A stretch of DNA of 64,000 bases, taken from contig CM055112.1 of NCBI GenBank assembly GCA_029204225.1, forward strand, positions 23,450,392 through 23,514,391, read 5' to 3'. The notes beneath the pieces are model-generated. The model made no database searches. It saw nothing but the letters and a program-made list of their open reading frames with translations, and was not told the origin of the DNA. Shown here one piece after another: positions 1 through 9,643 of the stretch; position 1 is the stretch's first letter; the number at the start of each line of letters is the position of its first letter. The position numbers and the translations under genes are program-made. The DNA comes from Diphasiastrum complanatum (lineage: Eukaryota > Streptophyta > Lycopodiopsida > Lycopodiales > Lycopodiaceae).

Positions 1-1387
1 CGGATCAAAGCCGTGTACTCTATGCTATCTCTGAGCGCCTAAAAATGAAAGTCTGAATTAATGCGTAATGCTGATAAGCAGTAGCACAATAGCAATCTCT
101 AAAACAACTCTGAGAAGTGAGCTAGAATGCTCAAGAGTGTTCAAGCTCGCAGGCTTGAGAGAGAGAGAGAGAGAGAGAGAACTAACTATTCAAATGCTTC
201 TGATAATTCTGATTTTCAATGAATTGAAACTGTATGAATATGAACAACTATTTATACTAAGAAATTAGGTCATCAATTGCGATCACCAGTTGGCTGGTGA
301 TCCGCTAGCATCCATCTGATCCTTGTCATTAATTGTTGATAAGTGGTGAAATTGGCCGTAAATGTTCTGTCTGCATAAATGAACCAAAACTATAGCTCTG
401 TAGAAATGAACTAAAACAGCCCACAAAGTGACACTATCGGGTTTTTCGTGAAAAAGACGAAAAAGAGAAAGGTGCTCTTAAATCTTGTTTAGGGTTGCCC
501 CACACTTTGCCAGAGTCATTTCCTTGACATTTGAGACTCTTTGGAAAAAAGAAAAAATGTGACACTGTGATTTTACACGAGATTTATGTCAAGTGAAAAA
601 TGTGAAAAAGATGACACTGCATTTTTCAAAGGGATTCTTGACAGGTGTTGGAGGGTTTGCAGATCCAAAGGCAACCCTAACCCTAGTTAATACGTGAGAG
701 GGATTTGGCACCCTACGTGTGTAAGTCCAACCCGATGATCACAGAGTTATTTGATTAGTTACAAGTCAATAAAAGGACTTTAGGCCTTTTTTGCGGGATG
801 TTGTAGGGCCTAAATGTCAAGTTAGTGAATAAAGTTGGGTTTCCCTCCAACTTGGATAGTTCCCACTCTTTTTCTAAATTTGAATAATTAGGAAGGCAAA
901 AATGGACCAATAGGATTCAAAGGCCTGGTCCTCCTCTCTACTATAAAAAGAGACCAACTCGAGTTCCTACACATGTTTCTTTCCTCATTTCAATAAAGCA
1001 GATTGGTTCTCTTGTGAAATGGATAGATGACCGTCCTTGCTCCCTATCACTTTTCCTCCATCTCTCATGCTTTATTTGGATTTTGCTAATTGTTGGATCT
1101 GATTGTTATTGGGATTGCATGTTATTATACTTATTATGAGAGAGAAAGAGAGAGAGGGAAAGGTAAGCTATCTTATTGTGGATCTAGTTTCAGTGGATGT
1201 AGTATTAATGCTTAGGATTAATGGATGTTAGAGTTAGATGTGAATCTTCCATTTATGCTGAAATCTGAACTATATTATCGCTCTCATGGGAACGAATCTA
1301 CGCATGACAACTAACTTCGTCTCTTTGATGCTAGATTGATTAGATCTTGGATTGAGGTTAGGCAAGTAAGGAGACCCACTACAATTT
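1..1387 (+). repeat. Presumed 5' LTR of Gypsy element A plus unassigned left flank
   Basis: No protein gene is visible here. The right part behaves like a retrotransposon LTR: a CCAAT box, a TATA box and an AATAAA signal lie in order and end just before a tRNA-Asp-like primer site at 1388. The left LTR boundary is not identifiable, because no second LTR copy was found downstream for comparison. A short (GA)n run lies near 157-181. Sequence left of about 430 may be flanking DNA. Confidence 0.5.
907..997 (+). promoter_or_regulatory. LTR core promoter and polyadenylation signal
   Basis: A CCAAT box at 907-911 is followed by TATAAAAA at 942-949, a usual plant spacing, and by AATAAA at 992-997. 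The order U3 promoter, short R, poly(A) signal upstream of a primer binding site is the standard LTR arrangement. Activity is inferred, not shown. Confidence 0.55.
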
Positions 1388-1405
1388 TGGCGTCGTTGTC
1401 AAGGA
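1388..1405 (+). other. Primer binding site, tRNA-Asp type (Gypsy A)
   Basis: TGGCGTCGTTGTCAAGGA closely resembles the reverse complement of the 3' end of plant tRNA-Asp, used as minus-strand primer by Athila/Tat-type Gypsy elements. About three positions differ from the perfect complement, consistent with an old copy. Confidence 0.7.
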
Positions 1406-2348
1406 GCTACGCCAATTTTTCAGTTTGTAGCATGTTTGTTGGATGGTTAGCTTGCATTAGGCATCTTGTCATGGCATGAATAGTGTTAAATCTGCATTTA
1501 GGGTTAGTTTGGGAGTGATTTTGTTTGATTTGAGTGGATTTGCTTGTTTGAAATCTAATCTGATTGTGGAACAAGGAAATCTATTTAAATCACCAATCTT
1601 AAGATCCATTTGGATCTGAGATATCAGAAAAAACAACAAAAATCTCTCAAATATGCCAGATTTTGGTCAAAAGGAGACAAAAATTGTCATCAGACCTGAT
1701 AATTTTTTGCCCTCTTTCAAGAAACCCTCGCCAACTTGTGAATACCTTCAGTTTTGATCATAGAACTTTCAGTTTGAAGGGTGAACAATCCTTCCCAACA
1801 GATTTTCAGAAACATAAAAAAAATCGTCAAAAAATATCAAAAAATCACCAAAACCCTAAAAATACAAAAAAAAAAACCTTCGCCCGATTCACTGTGCATA
1901 GGTGTGATTCGAATCTATCTACTGCCAGGTCGGCAAAGATTAATATCAAAAATAAAAGATTTTTTAAAAGATCAGTTGTCATATTGTCATATTTTTGTTA
2001 AAAAAGTCACTTTTTTGTAAAAATATTAGTATTACTCTTGATCCTTCGCCAAGACCTTTGTCGAGTTTCCAGAATATTCTATTATAGTAAAATATCATTT
2101 TTGAGTTTGGCAAAGATTTTTCCTGTCAAGATCATAAAAAATCTTGATTTTTACCAGCGCCAAACTACAGAAACTGTGTTTTTATGTGTTAGAAACCTTT
2201 GTCGGGTTTACCCTAGCTTTATGTATGTCAGATCTTGCATCTAAGAGTTCGGAGAAGGTTATTTCTCTAAAAATCGTCAAAAAAGTTGATCAAAGAGTTT
2301 TTTTCCAAAATAGCACTGCTGACCTTCGCCTAGGGAACCTTTGCCAGT
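1406..2348 (+). other. Gypsy A untranslated leader with CTTCGCC motifs
   Basis: No convincing gene is present. From about 1875 to 2348 the motif (A)CCTTCGCC/CCTTTGCC/CCTTTGTCG recurs in imperfect form every 50-150 bp. The same motif family reappears at 12960-13290, downstream of the integrase of the same element. Short ORFs here are low in complexity and A-rich. Confidence 0.4.
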
Positions 2349-2361
2349 CACTACAAGAAAA
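2349..2361 (+). repeat. CACTA terminal inverted repeat, left end
   Basis: CACTACAAGAAAA matches the conserved terminal motif of plant En/Spm elements base for base. It is followed at once by the subterminal AAAATTGC repeats. Confidence 0.8.
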
Positions 2362-2960
2362 GGTGACAAAAATTGCAGAAAAAAATGGCAAAATTTGCGA
2401 AATTTTTGGCAATTTTTGTCATTTTGTGCCAAAAAAAATTGTGAAAACGGATTCCGTAATGTTTTTGGCAAATCCGCAATTTTGGTCCCATAGTTTTTTT
2501 GGGTAACTTTTCGCAATTTTTATGGCTAAATCAATAATAAAAAAAATTGCGGAAACCCACCCGCAATTTTTTGACAGAATAATTGCGGAATCCGTTTCCA
2601 CACTTTGTTTGGCTGATAATTTTTGTCAGAATTTTTGGGCAAAAATTGTCAAAAAAATTGTGAAAATTCATTTCCACAATTGTTGTGGCAAAAATTGCAG
2701 ATATTTTTCCACAATTTTGTGTGCAAAAATTGCGAAAAAATCACAAAAATTCATTTCCGTAATTTTTTTTTAAATAGTGTCAAAAATTTGTGGAAAATAA
2801 ATTCGCAATAGAAAATAAATTGCAAATTTATTTTCCGCAATTTTTATACACTATTTTGAAAAAAATTGCAAAAATGAATTTTTGCAATTGTTTTGGCAAT
2901 TTTTGCCAAAAAAATTATGAATAAATACCTGCAATTTGTTGGCTAAAATTGCAAAACATA
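2362..2960. repeat. CACTA subterminal repeat block, left
   Basis: Dense repeats of AAAAATTGC and its complement GCAATTTTT occur in both orientations, often extended as TTGCGGAAA or TTTCCGCAA. In known CACTA elements such subterminal repeats are the transposase binding sites. ORFs running through this block on either strand are by-products of the repeat. Confidence 0.7.
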
Positions 2961-3277
2961 TCACCAACCCTAAACTCTAAACCTCGATAGCAAGTTCTTT
3001 ACTTGAGCTAAACATGAGTGTCGTGGCGTCGGATCCTTCTCTATAGTTGCACGCTACATGACACACAAAAAAATTATGAAATTATTAGAAAACTTATCTC
3101 TATCTCTCTAATGAGGTCCATACTTTTTATAAGACTTCCACAATTTAGAGTATGACATCCCATGCATTGTCTTGTGTCACACAGGCAAAAAGCAACCACC
3201 TAAATGACTCTTACGTGGTGCTGACCTAGCAACGCGAGGTGTGGAGGTCTGAGGAGTGGACCTATGTGGTGAAGCCT

Positions 3278-3502
3278 CTATGATGATATGGGTGAGGGCC
3301 TCTGTGATGGTACATGTGAATGTGCACTAGTAGGGGGCCTCTGAGGACTACCCTGCTGTGAGGCCGCTGGAGAGTCTAACATGGACCTATACTGTCGGAG
3401 AACAACATCCATTTGTTCTCTCTGCCTAGCAGATGCACTACTTAACCAGTTACACTCTTCATGAGATGGAGACCCAAGAGATAAAGGGTCAGACATCTGC
3501 AT
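3278..3502 (-). pseudogene. Possible fragment of a CACTA-borne ORF
   Basis: A 74-codon open frame in the CACTA interior encodes a Ser/Pro/Gln-rich tail (…LRQYRSMLDSPAASQQ…) with higher GC than its surroundings. It resembles in style the low-complexity C-termini of plant transposon-encoded proteins, but no diagnostic domain is present. The real reading frame may continue upstream through an intron or be lost. Function unknown. Confidence 0.3.
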
Positions 3503-4032
3503 ATTAAAAATGAACTACGATTAAGATAACAATGATGAACATAAAATATAAAATTAACTATAACCACAAACCTAAACATAAATTTTATTCTCTTTTTATT
3601 CCATTTTTCTCTGATAATCCTTACCTCTGGTCCACTGTTTCTAAATCTTTAAATTAAATCTTTTACCCTAAATCTCTTATATCATGTACTCATGTATACC
3701 CTTTCTATAAATCCTTTAATCTAAACTCTAAACACTAAAGCCCTTTTCAACTGTCTTACTTGTTTTCATGATTTTAAAACGTTTATCTTTATCAAGTTGT
3801 AGCATATGCTCTTCACATTATTTTAGAAAGTTTCAATTGAAAGAAAATACCCACAAACAAAGCAACAAGATTTTAATAAAACAAAACAACAATATTTCAA
3901 CAAAACAAAGAAACAAGATTCACAATAAACAATGCTCACCTTGTCTCCAAAAACTTTGTTTCAAAAACTTTACCCCAAAAAACTTTACTCCAAACTGAGG
4001 ATACTGTGATAAAAGTGAGGAAAAAGAGTGTC

Positions 4033-4033
<1 letters not shown>

Positions 4034-4127
<94 letters not shown>

Positions 4128-4139
4128 ACGAGAGAGAGC
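4034..4139. repeat. (GA)n microsatellite
   Basis: About 45 nearly uninterrupted GA units, ending in a slightly degraded segment (GAGCGAACGAGAGAG), lie inside the CACTA element. The Ser-Leu ORF on the opposite strand is an artefact of this repeat. Confidence 0.95.
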
Positions 4140-4709
4140 TTTACTCAAACTGCTTTAACTCTAATCAAGGGGCAACAAAAGAGTGTCAAAGATAGAGATA
4201 AAAGGATAGAGAGTCATCAAGGTTTTCAAAAATCTTACTTTACTCCAAGCCCTATTCCAAGCTTTACACCCTTTTAAATAGCTTTACTCCTTTTGAGAAG
4301 CTTTCTTATGCTCTCTTTGAAAAGGTTTACAAGCTTTTAAATAGCTTTACCTCAAGCTTTTGAAAAGCTTTAACTCTGATGGAAAAAAAAACAAAAGAGT
4401 GTCAATGAGAGAGAGAAAAACATAAACAACAATAAACACAAATGTATCAAAGAAAAACAAGTAAACTTTTAAATGTTGGCTATGGTGCTCACCTTTTTGT
4501 TCAATGCTCCACTTTTTCTCCAAGCTCTGGCTATGGTAAGAAGGTAGAGAGCTTGGCTGTGACAAAAAAGCATAAGAAAGATCAAGCATCATTAGAAGAG
4601 CCATAGAGAGGAACACCATCGCTAGGCGCAAAAATATCCTTCTCTTCTCGCTCAAAAATCGAAAATCAAAATGAAAAGAAACCGCGACGCGCCAAGCAAT
4701 TCGGCTTCC

Positions 4710-4840
4710 GGTAATCGACTCTATGGTCAACGGTAGCAGCATCGACCATAGCGTCGATTACCAGAACTTAGTAGACGCTATGGTCGACGCTGCTTAGTAG
4801 ACGTCGACCATAGCGTCTACCAAGTTGTGGTAATCGACGC
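4710..4840. repeat. Nested inverted repeats (long hairpin) inside the CACTA element
   Basis: GTAGACGCTATGGTCGACG at 4771-4789 is the exact reverse complement of 4802-4820. GCGTCGATTACC at 4751-4762 pairs with 4829-4840, so 4751-4840 can fold into one hairpin with arms of about 39 bases. A further arm at 4710-4728 matches the complement of 4744-4762 with one mismatch. The motif lies directly beside the right subterminal repeat block. Confidence 0.85.
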
Positions 4841-5505
4841 TAGCCAAAAACTTGCAAAAAAAAATTTCTACAATTCTTGCCGTGATGGCAAAAATTGCGG
4901 AAGTTTTTCGCAATATTGTCCGCAATTTTCTCTGCAATTTGCAATTATTTCCGCAATTTATGCCATGTCTAAAAATTGTGGAATTTTTTTCTACAGTTTT
5001 GTCTGTGATTCGTACCACGACGGGAGAAATTGCGGAAAACTTTTTGCAATTTCAGCCGCGAAAAGTTTTCTACAATTTCTGCCATGGCCTAAAAATTGCA
5101 AAAAAAAAAATCCACAATTTTGTCTACAATTTCTACCACGATGAGAAAAATTGAAAAAACCTTTCTACAGCTTTTTTTGCAATTTCTGCCGGTGAAACAT
5201 TTTTCACAATTTTTGCCATGGCCTAAAAATTACAAAAATTTGTTTCGACAATTTTGTCTGCAATTTTTACCACGACGGGAGAAATTGCAAAAAAATTTAT
5301 TCAATGTTTTCTACAATTTTTTCCGCGAAAACATTTTTCGCAATTTTGGCCACGACAAAAAAATTGCGAAAAATCTTTTCCACATTTTTTTCCGCAAATT
5401 CTGTGATGATGACAAAAATTGCAAAAGTTTTTTGCATTTTTTTTTCGCAATTTCTGCCATGATGGTAGCAATTGCGGACGATTTTCTACAATTTTTACCA
5501 TAACG
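4841..5505. repeat. CACTA subterminal repeat block, right
   Basis: This has the same AAAAATTGC/GCAATTTTT vocabulary as the left block, here spaced about 40-60 bp apart and alternating with GCCATGG and CCACGA(C/T) words. The block ends just before gag sequence at about 5511. The terminal CACTA motif is missing. Confidence 0.65.
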
Positions 5506-5510
5506 GCTCA

Positions 5511-6640
5511 AGATAAACTTAAGTTTTTTTCTATGGCCTTAACAGGTGCAGCACAAGATTGGTACTATAATCAAGATGAAACTGGGTGTACAGATTAGGA
5601 TATTGTTAAAAAAGCCCTTATCACACGGTTCAAACCTCGGAAGTTTATGGAAGACTCTTTTCTACTTTTAAGTAAAATTAAAATGGGAAAGCGGGAAATA
5701 GTTCAAGATTACATTGAACGGGTGAAACGCCTCAGATCTGAGTGCAAACCTGAGCTGATTAACGAAAATGTCATGATTATGTGATTTTTGTCAGGTTTAT
5801 CTAAACGGATCAGACATGAGCTGAAACGTCATAATGAGTATGCACTCTTGCAAAATGTTATGGATGATGCAATTTGGGAGGAGGATGAAGATTCAGACGA
5901 TGAGCCGAATGTTAGTATGTTGTCTTATACAACAGGGCAGATTACAACGTCATCCACCTCTATTGCATCAACAAATGTCAACGCTACTACAGAAATGATG
6001 CTCAATGAGTTCGAGAAACTCTGGAAGAACCAGCTATCGGATGGAAAAGTTGTAGTCACAATTTGATGAAAAGATCAAAGCTTTGGAACATTTCCACGGA
6101 CAAGCGAACAAGGAACCTCAAAAGTTTGTAAAGACATTTCCTACCAGGGAAAATGTCTGGTGTTCTATTTGTACAAGAAATCACACAGTAAATGAGTGTC
6201 CTCAATTGAAAAAACGAATGGAAATCAGTGTATGCCATTTGTGTAATTCGTCTGATCATGAGACTGCTTTTTGCAATTTCAATCCTCGGATAATTCAGCA
6301 ACGGTATGCCCAAATGGGATATCGAGAATCATAGTATGGAGGAAATCCAACAGCTAGACCTTCTGCTCTTGGATATCTGGAACGTTTAGTCTTACCTGCC
6401 CCACCAAAGCACTCTGCTCCTGCCGCCAATTTGATGGAACCAGAACCGTACATAAGTGTCGAGCAATGGAACTATGGTAATGTAGTATGTTATTTATGCT
6501 GCTGCACAACAACAAACATCTAGAAACTGGACCAGAGCACCACTTGGATGCTTTGCATGTGGAGAAATTCATAGAGTTGCAGAATGTTTAAATAAAGAAA
6601 AATTTGTACCATTTTGTCATGATTGTGGTTATGGGCATTG
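5511..6640 (+). pseudogene. gag: Gypsy A gag (capsid/nucleocapsid), broken
   Basis: Translated conserved words include LTGAAQDWYYN, ITRFKPRKF and QDYIERVKRLR, typical of the plant retrotransposon gag core that packages element RNA. The N-terminal part is missing where the CACTA element abuts. In-frame stops lie at 5596-5598 and 5782-5784, and the frame shifts after 6066. Downstream, four zinc-knuckle-like motifs occur: CSICTRNHTVNEC, CHLCNSSDHETAFC (a perfect CX2CX4HX4C), CFACGEIHRVAEC and CHDCGYGHCYKDC, the last two in the frame that continues into protease. Several stops and shifts make it non-functional. Confidence 0.75.
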
Positions 6641-6695
6641 CTATAAAGACTGTGTAGCAAGACCGAAGCCACCACTAGCTACAGCTCCTATAAAT

Positions 6696-7937
6696 TTGAT
6701 AACAATCAAGCGAAGACCAGTAGCTCAGAATAAATCAAGTGTACCTTTGATGGTGGTCACCAGAGCACAGAAGCAGAAAGAACCAGTAGTGGATCCAGTA
6801 TCTGCTGATTCTATACCATTAACCGATATACCAACAACAACTAGAGTCTATCCAAATCTTTATGCAGAAAAAAGAAGATATTAGGATATGAGATTGTGGA
6901 TTAAACATCTGCAAGAAGAAGAGGAGCCCAAAGCTGCTAAAGTAACAGCTGAAGTTCGTTCTTCACCATTGCAGCCACCAAAAAATTCATGTAGAGATAT
7001 GAATGATCGGTTGCATCATCATAAAGAACCCTTCAAGATGACTGAACCGGAAGCGCCGCAAACAGAACAACTCATGAATGTTGTATCTAGTAAGATCAAT
7101 ATTTCATTGGGAGAGTTCCTGAAGTTGGTGCCAAAAGCAAAAGAAGTCTTAGTGCAAAAGTTAGCTCAAGCAGAACCAAAAGTCCAACAGGAGCCACTTT
7201 TTTGTGCTGGATTTGAAGAATCTAATGAAGTACTCCATGTCGGAGCCGCTTGGGAAAGTGAACAAAAGAATATCACTCTGCCGATACAACATAGACAATT
7301 TTCTAAAGAAGCAGTTGTGATAGATGGCAGTTCAGGAGTTAACCTGATTTCTACAAGGCTATGTGCAAAATGGTGTCTTACAAAGATCAAGCCTGCTACT
7401 TTTGTCATTAAGCTAGCTGATCAAACGACAGTTCATCCATGAGGAATGGTTGAAGATATACCTGTCAGAATTGCAGGAGTACAGTTCGTCATTACTTTCG
7501 TAGTCATGGACTTACCAAAAGCACCAATTGTCTACCGAGTCCTATTAGGACGTTCATGGTTACGAGTTGCGCAAGTAATTCATAACTGGGGTACCGAGAA
7601 AATCACTTTTGAAAATCGTGAACGTGCAGTCAAAGTTGATCCTACAACTTGGACTATCAAACCAGTGGTTCAAAAAGAGGATGATGATTCATCAACAACG
7701 GATCATACTTGTGACCGACCAGAGAAAAATTTGAGAGCTCATTACGATTCTCAAACGAATACTGTCAACTGGAATGGAGCTCTTGCAACGATTGATTGTA
7801 TAGTAGAATATATGTGTCAACAAGATAATCAATCAGATTTGAGCGAGATTTCATTATTGGATCGAACCTTGGATACACCCATTGAATGTGCTGAATGTAG
7901 CTTGGATATCAACGGAACCTACACCAGATCTGATTGA
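6696..7937 (+). pseudogene. pro: Gypsy A protease region of pol, two in-frame stops
   Basis: One reading frame continues from the last zinc knuckles through 7937, interrupted by stops at 6882-6884 and 7440-7442. The retropepsin-like domain starts near 7290. The catalytic loop reads VVIDGSSGVNLIS, a variant of the usual D-(T/S)-G triad also seen in some plant Gypsy elements. It is followed after the second stop by the hallmark LLGRSWLR and by NWGTEKITF. The frame should lead into reverse transcriptase, but the LARD-like insertion begins about 25 bp after it ends. Reverse transcriptase and RNase H are absent from the window. Confidence 0.7.
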
Positions 7938-7963
7938 AGATAACCTCATACCTGTGAGTCATA

Positions 7964-8420
7964 GTTAGAAATCAGCTTGTGATCTGATTCATTAGTATAA
8001 GCTTTAAATGTGATGATGTAATTAGTGTACAGTTTATCTGGTTTACTATATATGGTTGTGATCGGGACGTGACCTGTTAGGATATATTGATTGGGCACTG
8101 ATCCCATAGATGGCTACTTGGGTTAGCCAGGTAGCCACACATAGGAAAAGTTAGCATGTACAGAGTTATTTATAGTACTTGCTATATTTGGGGCATGTCC
8201 CAAGTTTGTCGATCAAATTTGGCCATATTGGGCCCGACCTTAGTTTGATCAGTGGTAGGCCAATTTTAGGACACCTGCCTTTTCCTATAGTTTGTGAAAT
8301 ATTCTATATGTACAGTGTTTCTTTGTAATCTAATAACTTTTGGTGTGCCATCTTTGAGAGCTTGTGAGGAGTGGCTATGGTGATTGTGTGATGTGATCTG
8401 CATACTGCACTAGATTCTAT
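7964..8420 (+). repeat. LTR of LARD-like element copy 1
   Basis: It matches the reverse complement of 40188-40645 throughout, including TTAGAAATCAG near the start, GGGACGTGACCTGTTAGG in the middle and CACTAGATTCTAT at the end. The adjacent TGATATCAAAGC resembles the initiator tRNA-Met primer site TGGTATCAGAGC with mutations. Confidence 0.75.
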
Positions 8421-9278
8421 TGATATCAAAGCGTCAGAGTATTGCAGGTATGCACGATTTGGTGAAGCTATGGGATAGCATTTTTCACCAGGAGAAATAG
8501 CACTCAGAGCATCTCAAGAGAGTATCGGCAGTCCAAATGGCAGGAGACAGCAAAGTTCCTTCGATCGAAGCTTCGGGAAAGATCAGAACGATCATCGTAG
8601 GTGGATTCCAAGGAGAATTCACAGAAAATTGTTTATAAATGGCTTCAAATGGCTTTGACAGAAAGCTGGCCAGAACTCTCTCAGTAGTTTGGTGATTGCT
8701 GAGTGGAGCGGATGGTAAGGAAAAGCAGGGCAGTGGTTTCTCATTCATGAGAGGATTTTGACATCCATTTACAGTGGGAGGAGAAAGAAGCAATTCTGGG
8801 AATTGGCAAAAGGCGATTAGTTGACAAAAAATGTAAAGTTGCAGATCTTTCTCTCTACTTGATCAAAGTGGGCACTATAAATTGTTACCCAGTATCTTAC
8901 AGTAGGGGCCAAGCTTGTGGTAAATTGTCAGGGATAGCCAAGAAGCAGGAGAGGAGCAATTGTGTCTTCTTCTCTCAACTATGGAAAAATAGGACAACTA
9001 GGGTTTCACAGATAAAAATCATTTTTGATTCTGTCAAGAGCTGCAGACGGGCGCCCTAGAACAATAAAGGATCTGATAAAGGGCCGTGGCTAGTCGCGGG
9101 CTATAGAGGGAATTATCTCCATTCGCAGAGATCTGTCATAGCTGTGAAATCAGCAAGCTTGAATGAGGAGAAGAAGGAAGGAGAGGTCGCGAGACCTCGC
9201 GCGTGCCCAACTAGATGGGTGGAGTTCACATCTTAGATTATTCTCAGGGAGTGGTTTGGAACCATTCTCAAGAGCAGT
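8421..9278 (+). other. LARD interior, no gene recognised
   Basis: This stretch follows the primer site. ORFs are short and show no family motif. An ATG-led piece near 8529 is closed by stops within about 35 codons. It may be a ruined gag, but nothing supports that directly. Confidence 0.4.
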
Positions 9279-9643
9279 CATTAGAGGAGTTCTAAATTCC
9301 AAAAAGACCCTTTGTAAAGATTCTTTTTATATTTTTTCTCAAATTTTTCTTACACATGGACCAATCAAAACACTCAAATTTGAAATCTACGTAACGTAAC
9401 TTTTTGATTCCACACTAAAAATGACATAACTTTTTAGTTAAAAGTCCAAATTTAGTGGAGTTTGGTGCATTGGAAAGCGCTCACCAAGGACTTTCCAATG
9501 ATATGTTAGATGACATACTTCTAAGCTATGATTAAGAAGTTATGGCAAGTCAAAAGTATTAGTGTTATAATATTTTAATAATATAAAAGACATCTTGCAC
9601 GAATTCTTAAAGGGTCTTTTTGGAGCTCAAAACTCCTCTAATG
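9279..9643. mobile_element. MITE with ~38-bp terminal inverted repeats
   Basis: The left end begins CATTAGAGGAGTT and carries CCAAAAAGACCCTTT; the right end carries AAAGGGTCTTTTTGG and finishes AACTCCTCTAATG. The two ends are near-perfect reverse complements over about 38 bp. Total length is 365 bp, AT-rich and non-coding. No clear target duplication was identified (AGAGC occurs near both flanks), so the superfamily is unassigned. It lies inside the LARD interior and is therefore younger than that element. Confidence 0.75.

Larger units (their letters stand above)
2349..5505. mobile_element. CACTA (En/Spm) transposon, non-autonomous or decayed
   Basis: The left end is CACTACAAGAAAA, the canonical plant CACTA terminus. 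Next to it lie about 600 bp of short direct and inverted repeats built on AAAAATTGCGG/CCGCAATTTTT, and a second block of the same repeats lies at about 4841-5505. Two subterminal repeat arrays flanking a unique interior is the signature of CACTA elements. The matching right terminus (ending CTTGTAGTG) was not found, so the right end is truncated or diverged and no 3-bp target duplication can be shown. The element sits in the Gypsy A leader, and gag resumes immediately to its right. No complete transposase is present. Confidence 0.75.

Noticed and set aside
1663..2244. Lys/Asn-rich ORFs in the Gypsy leader
   Set aside because: Low complexity, overlapping in several frames, and placed in the untranslated leader after the primer site.
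4347..4742. 131-codon minus-strand hydrophobic ORF in the CACTA interior
   Set aside because: No motif, no homologous pattern and biased composition; it may be a chance frame, so it is not listed as a gene.
4794..5511. Many overlapping ORFs on both strands (Asn/Phe/Cys-rich)
   Set aside because: They follow the AAAATTGC subterminal repeats and appear in all frames.
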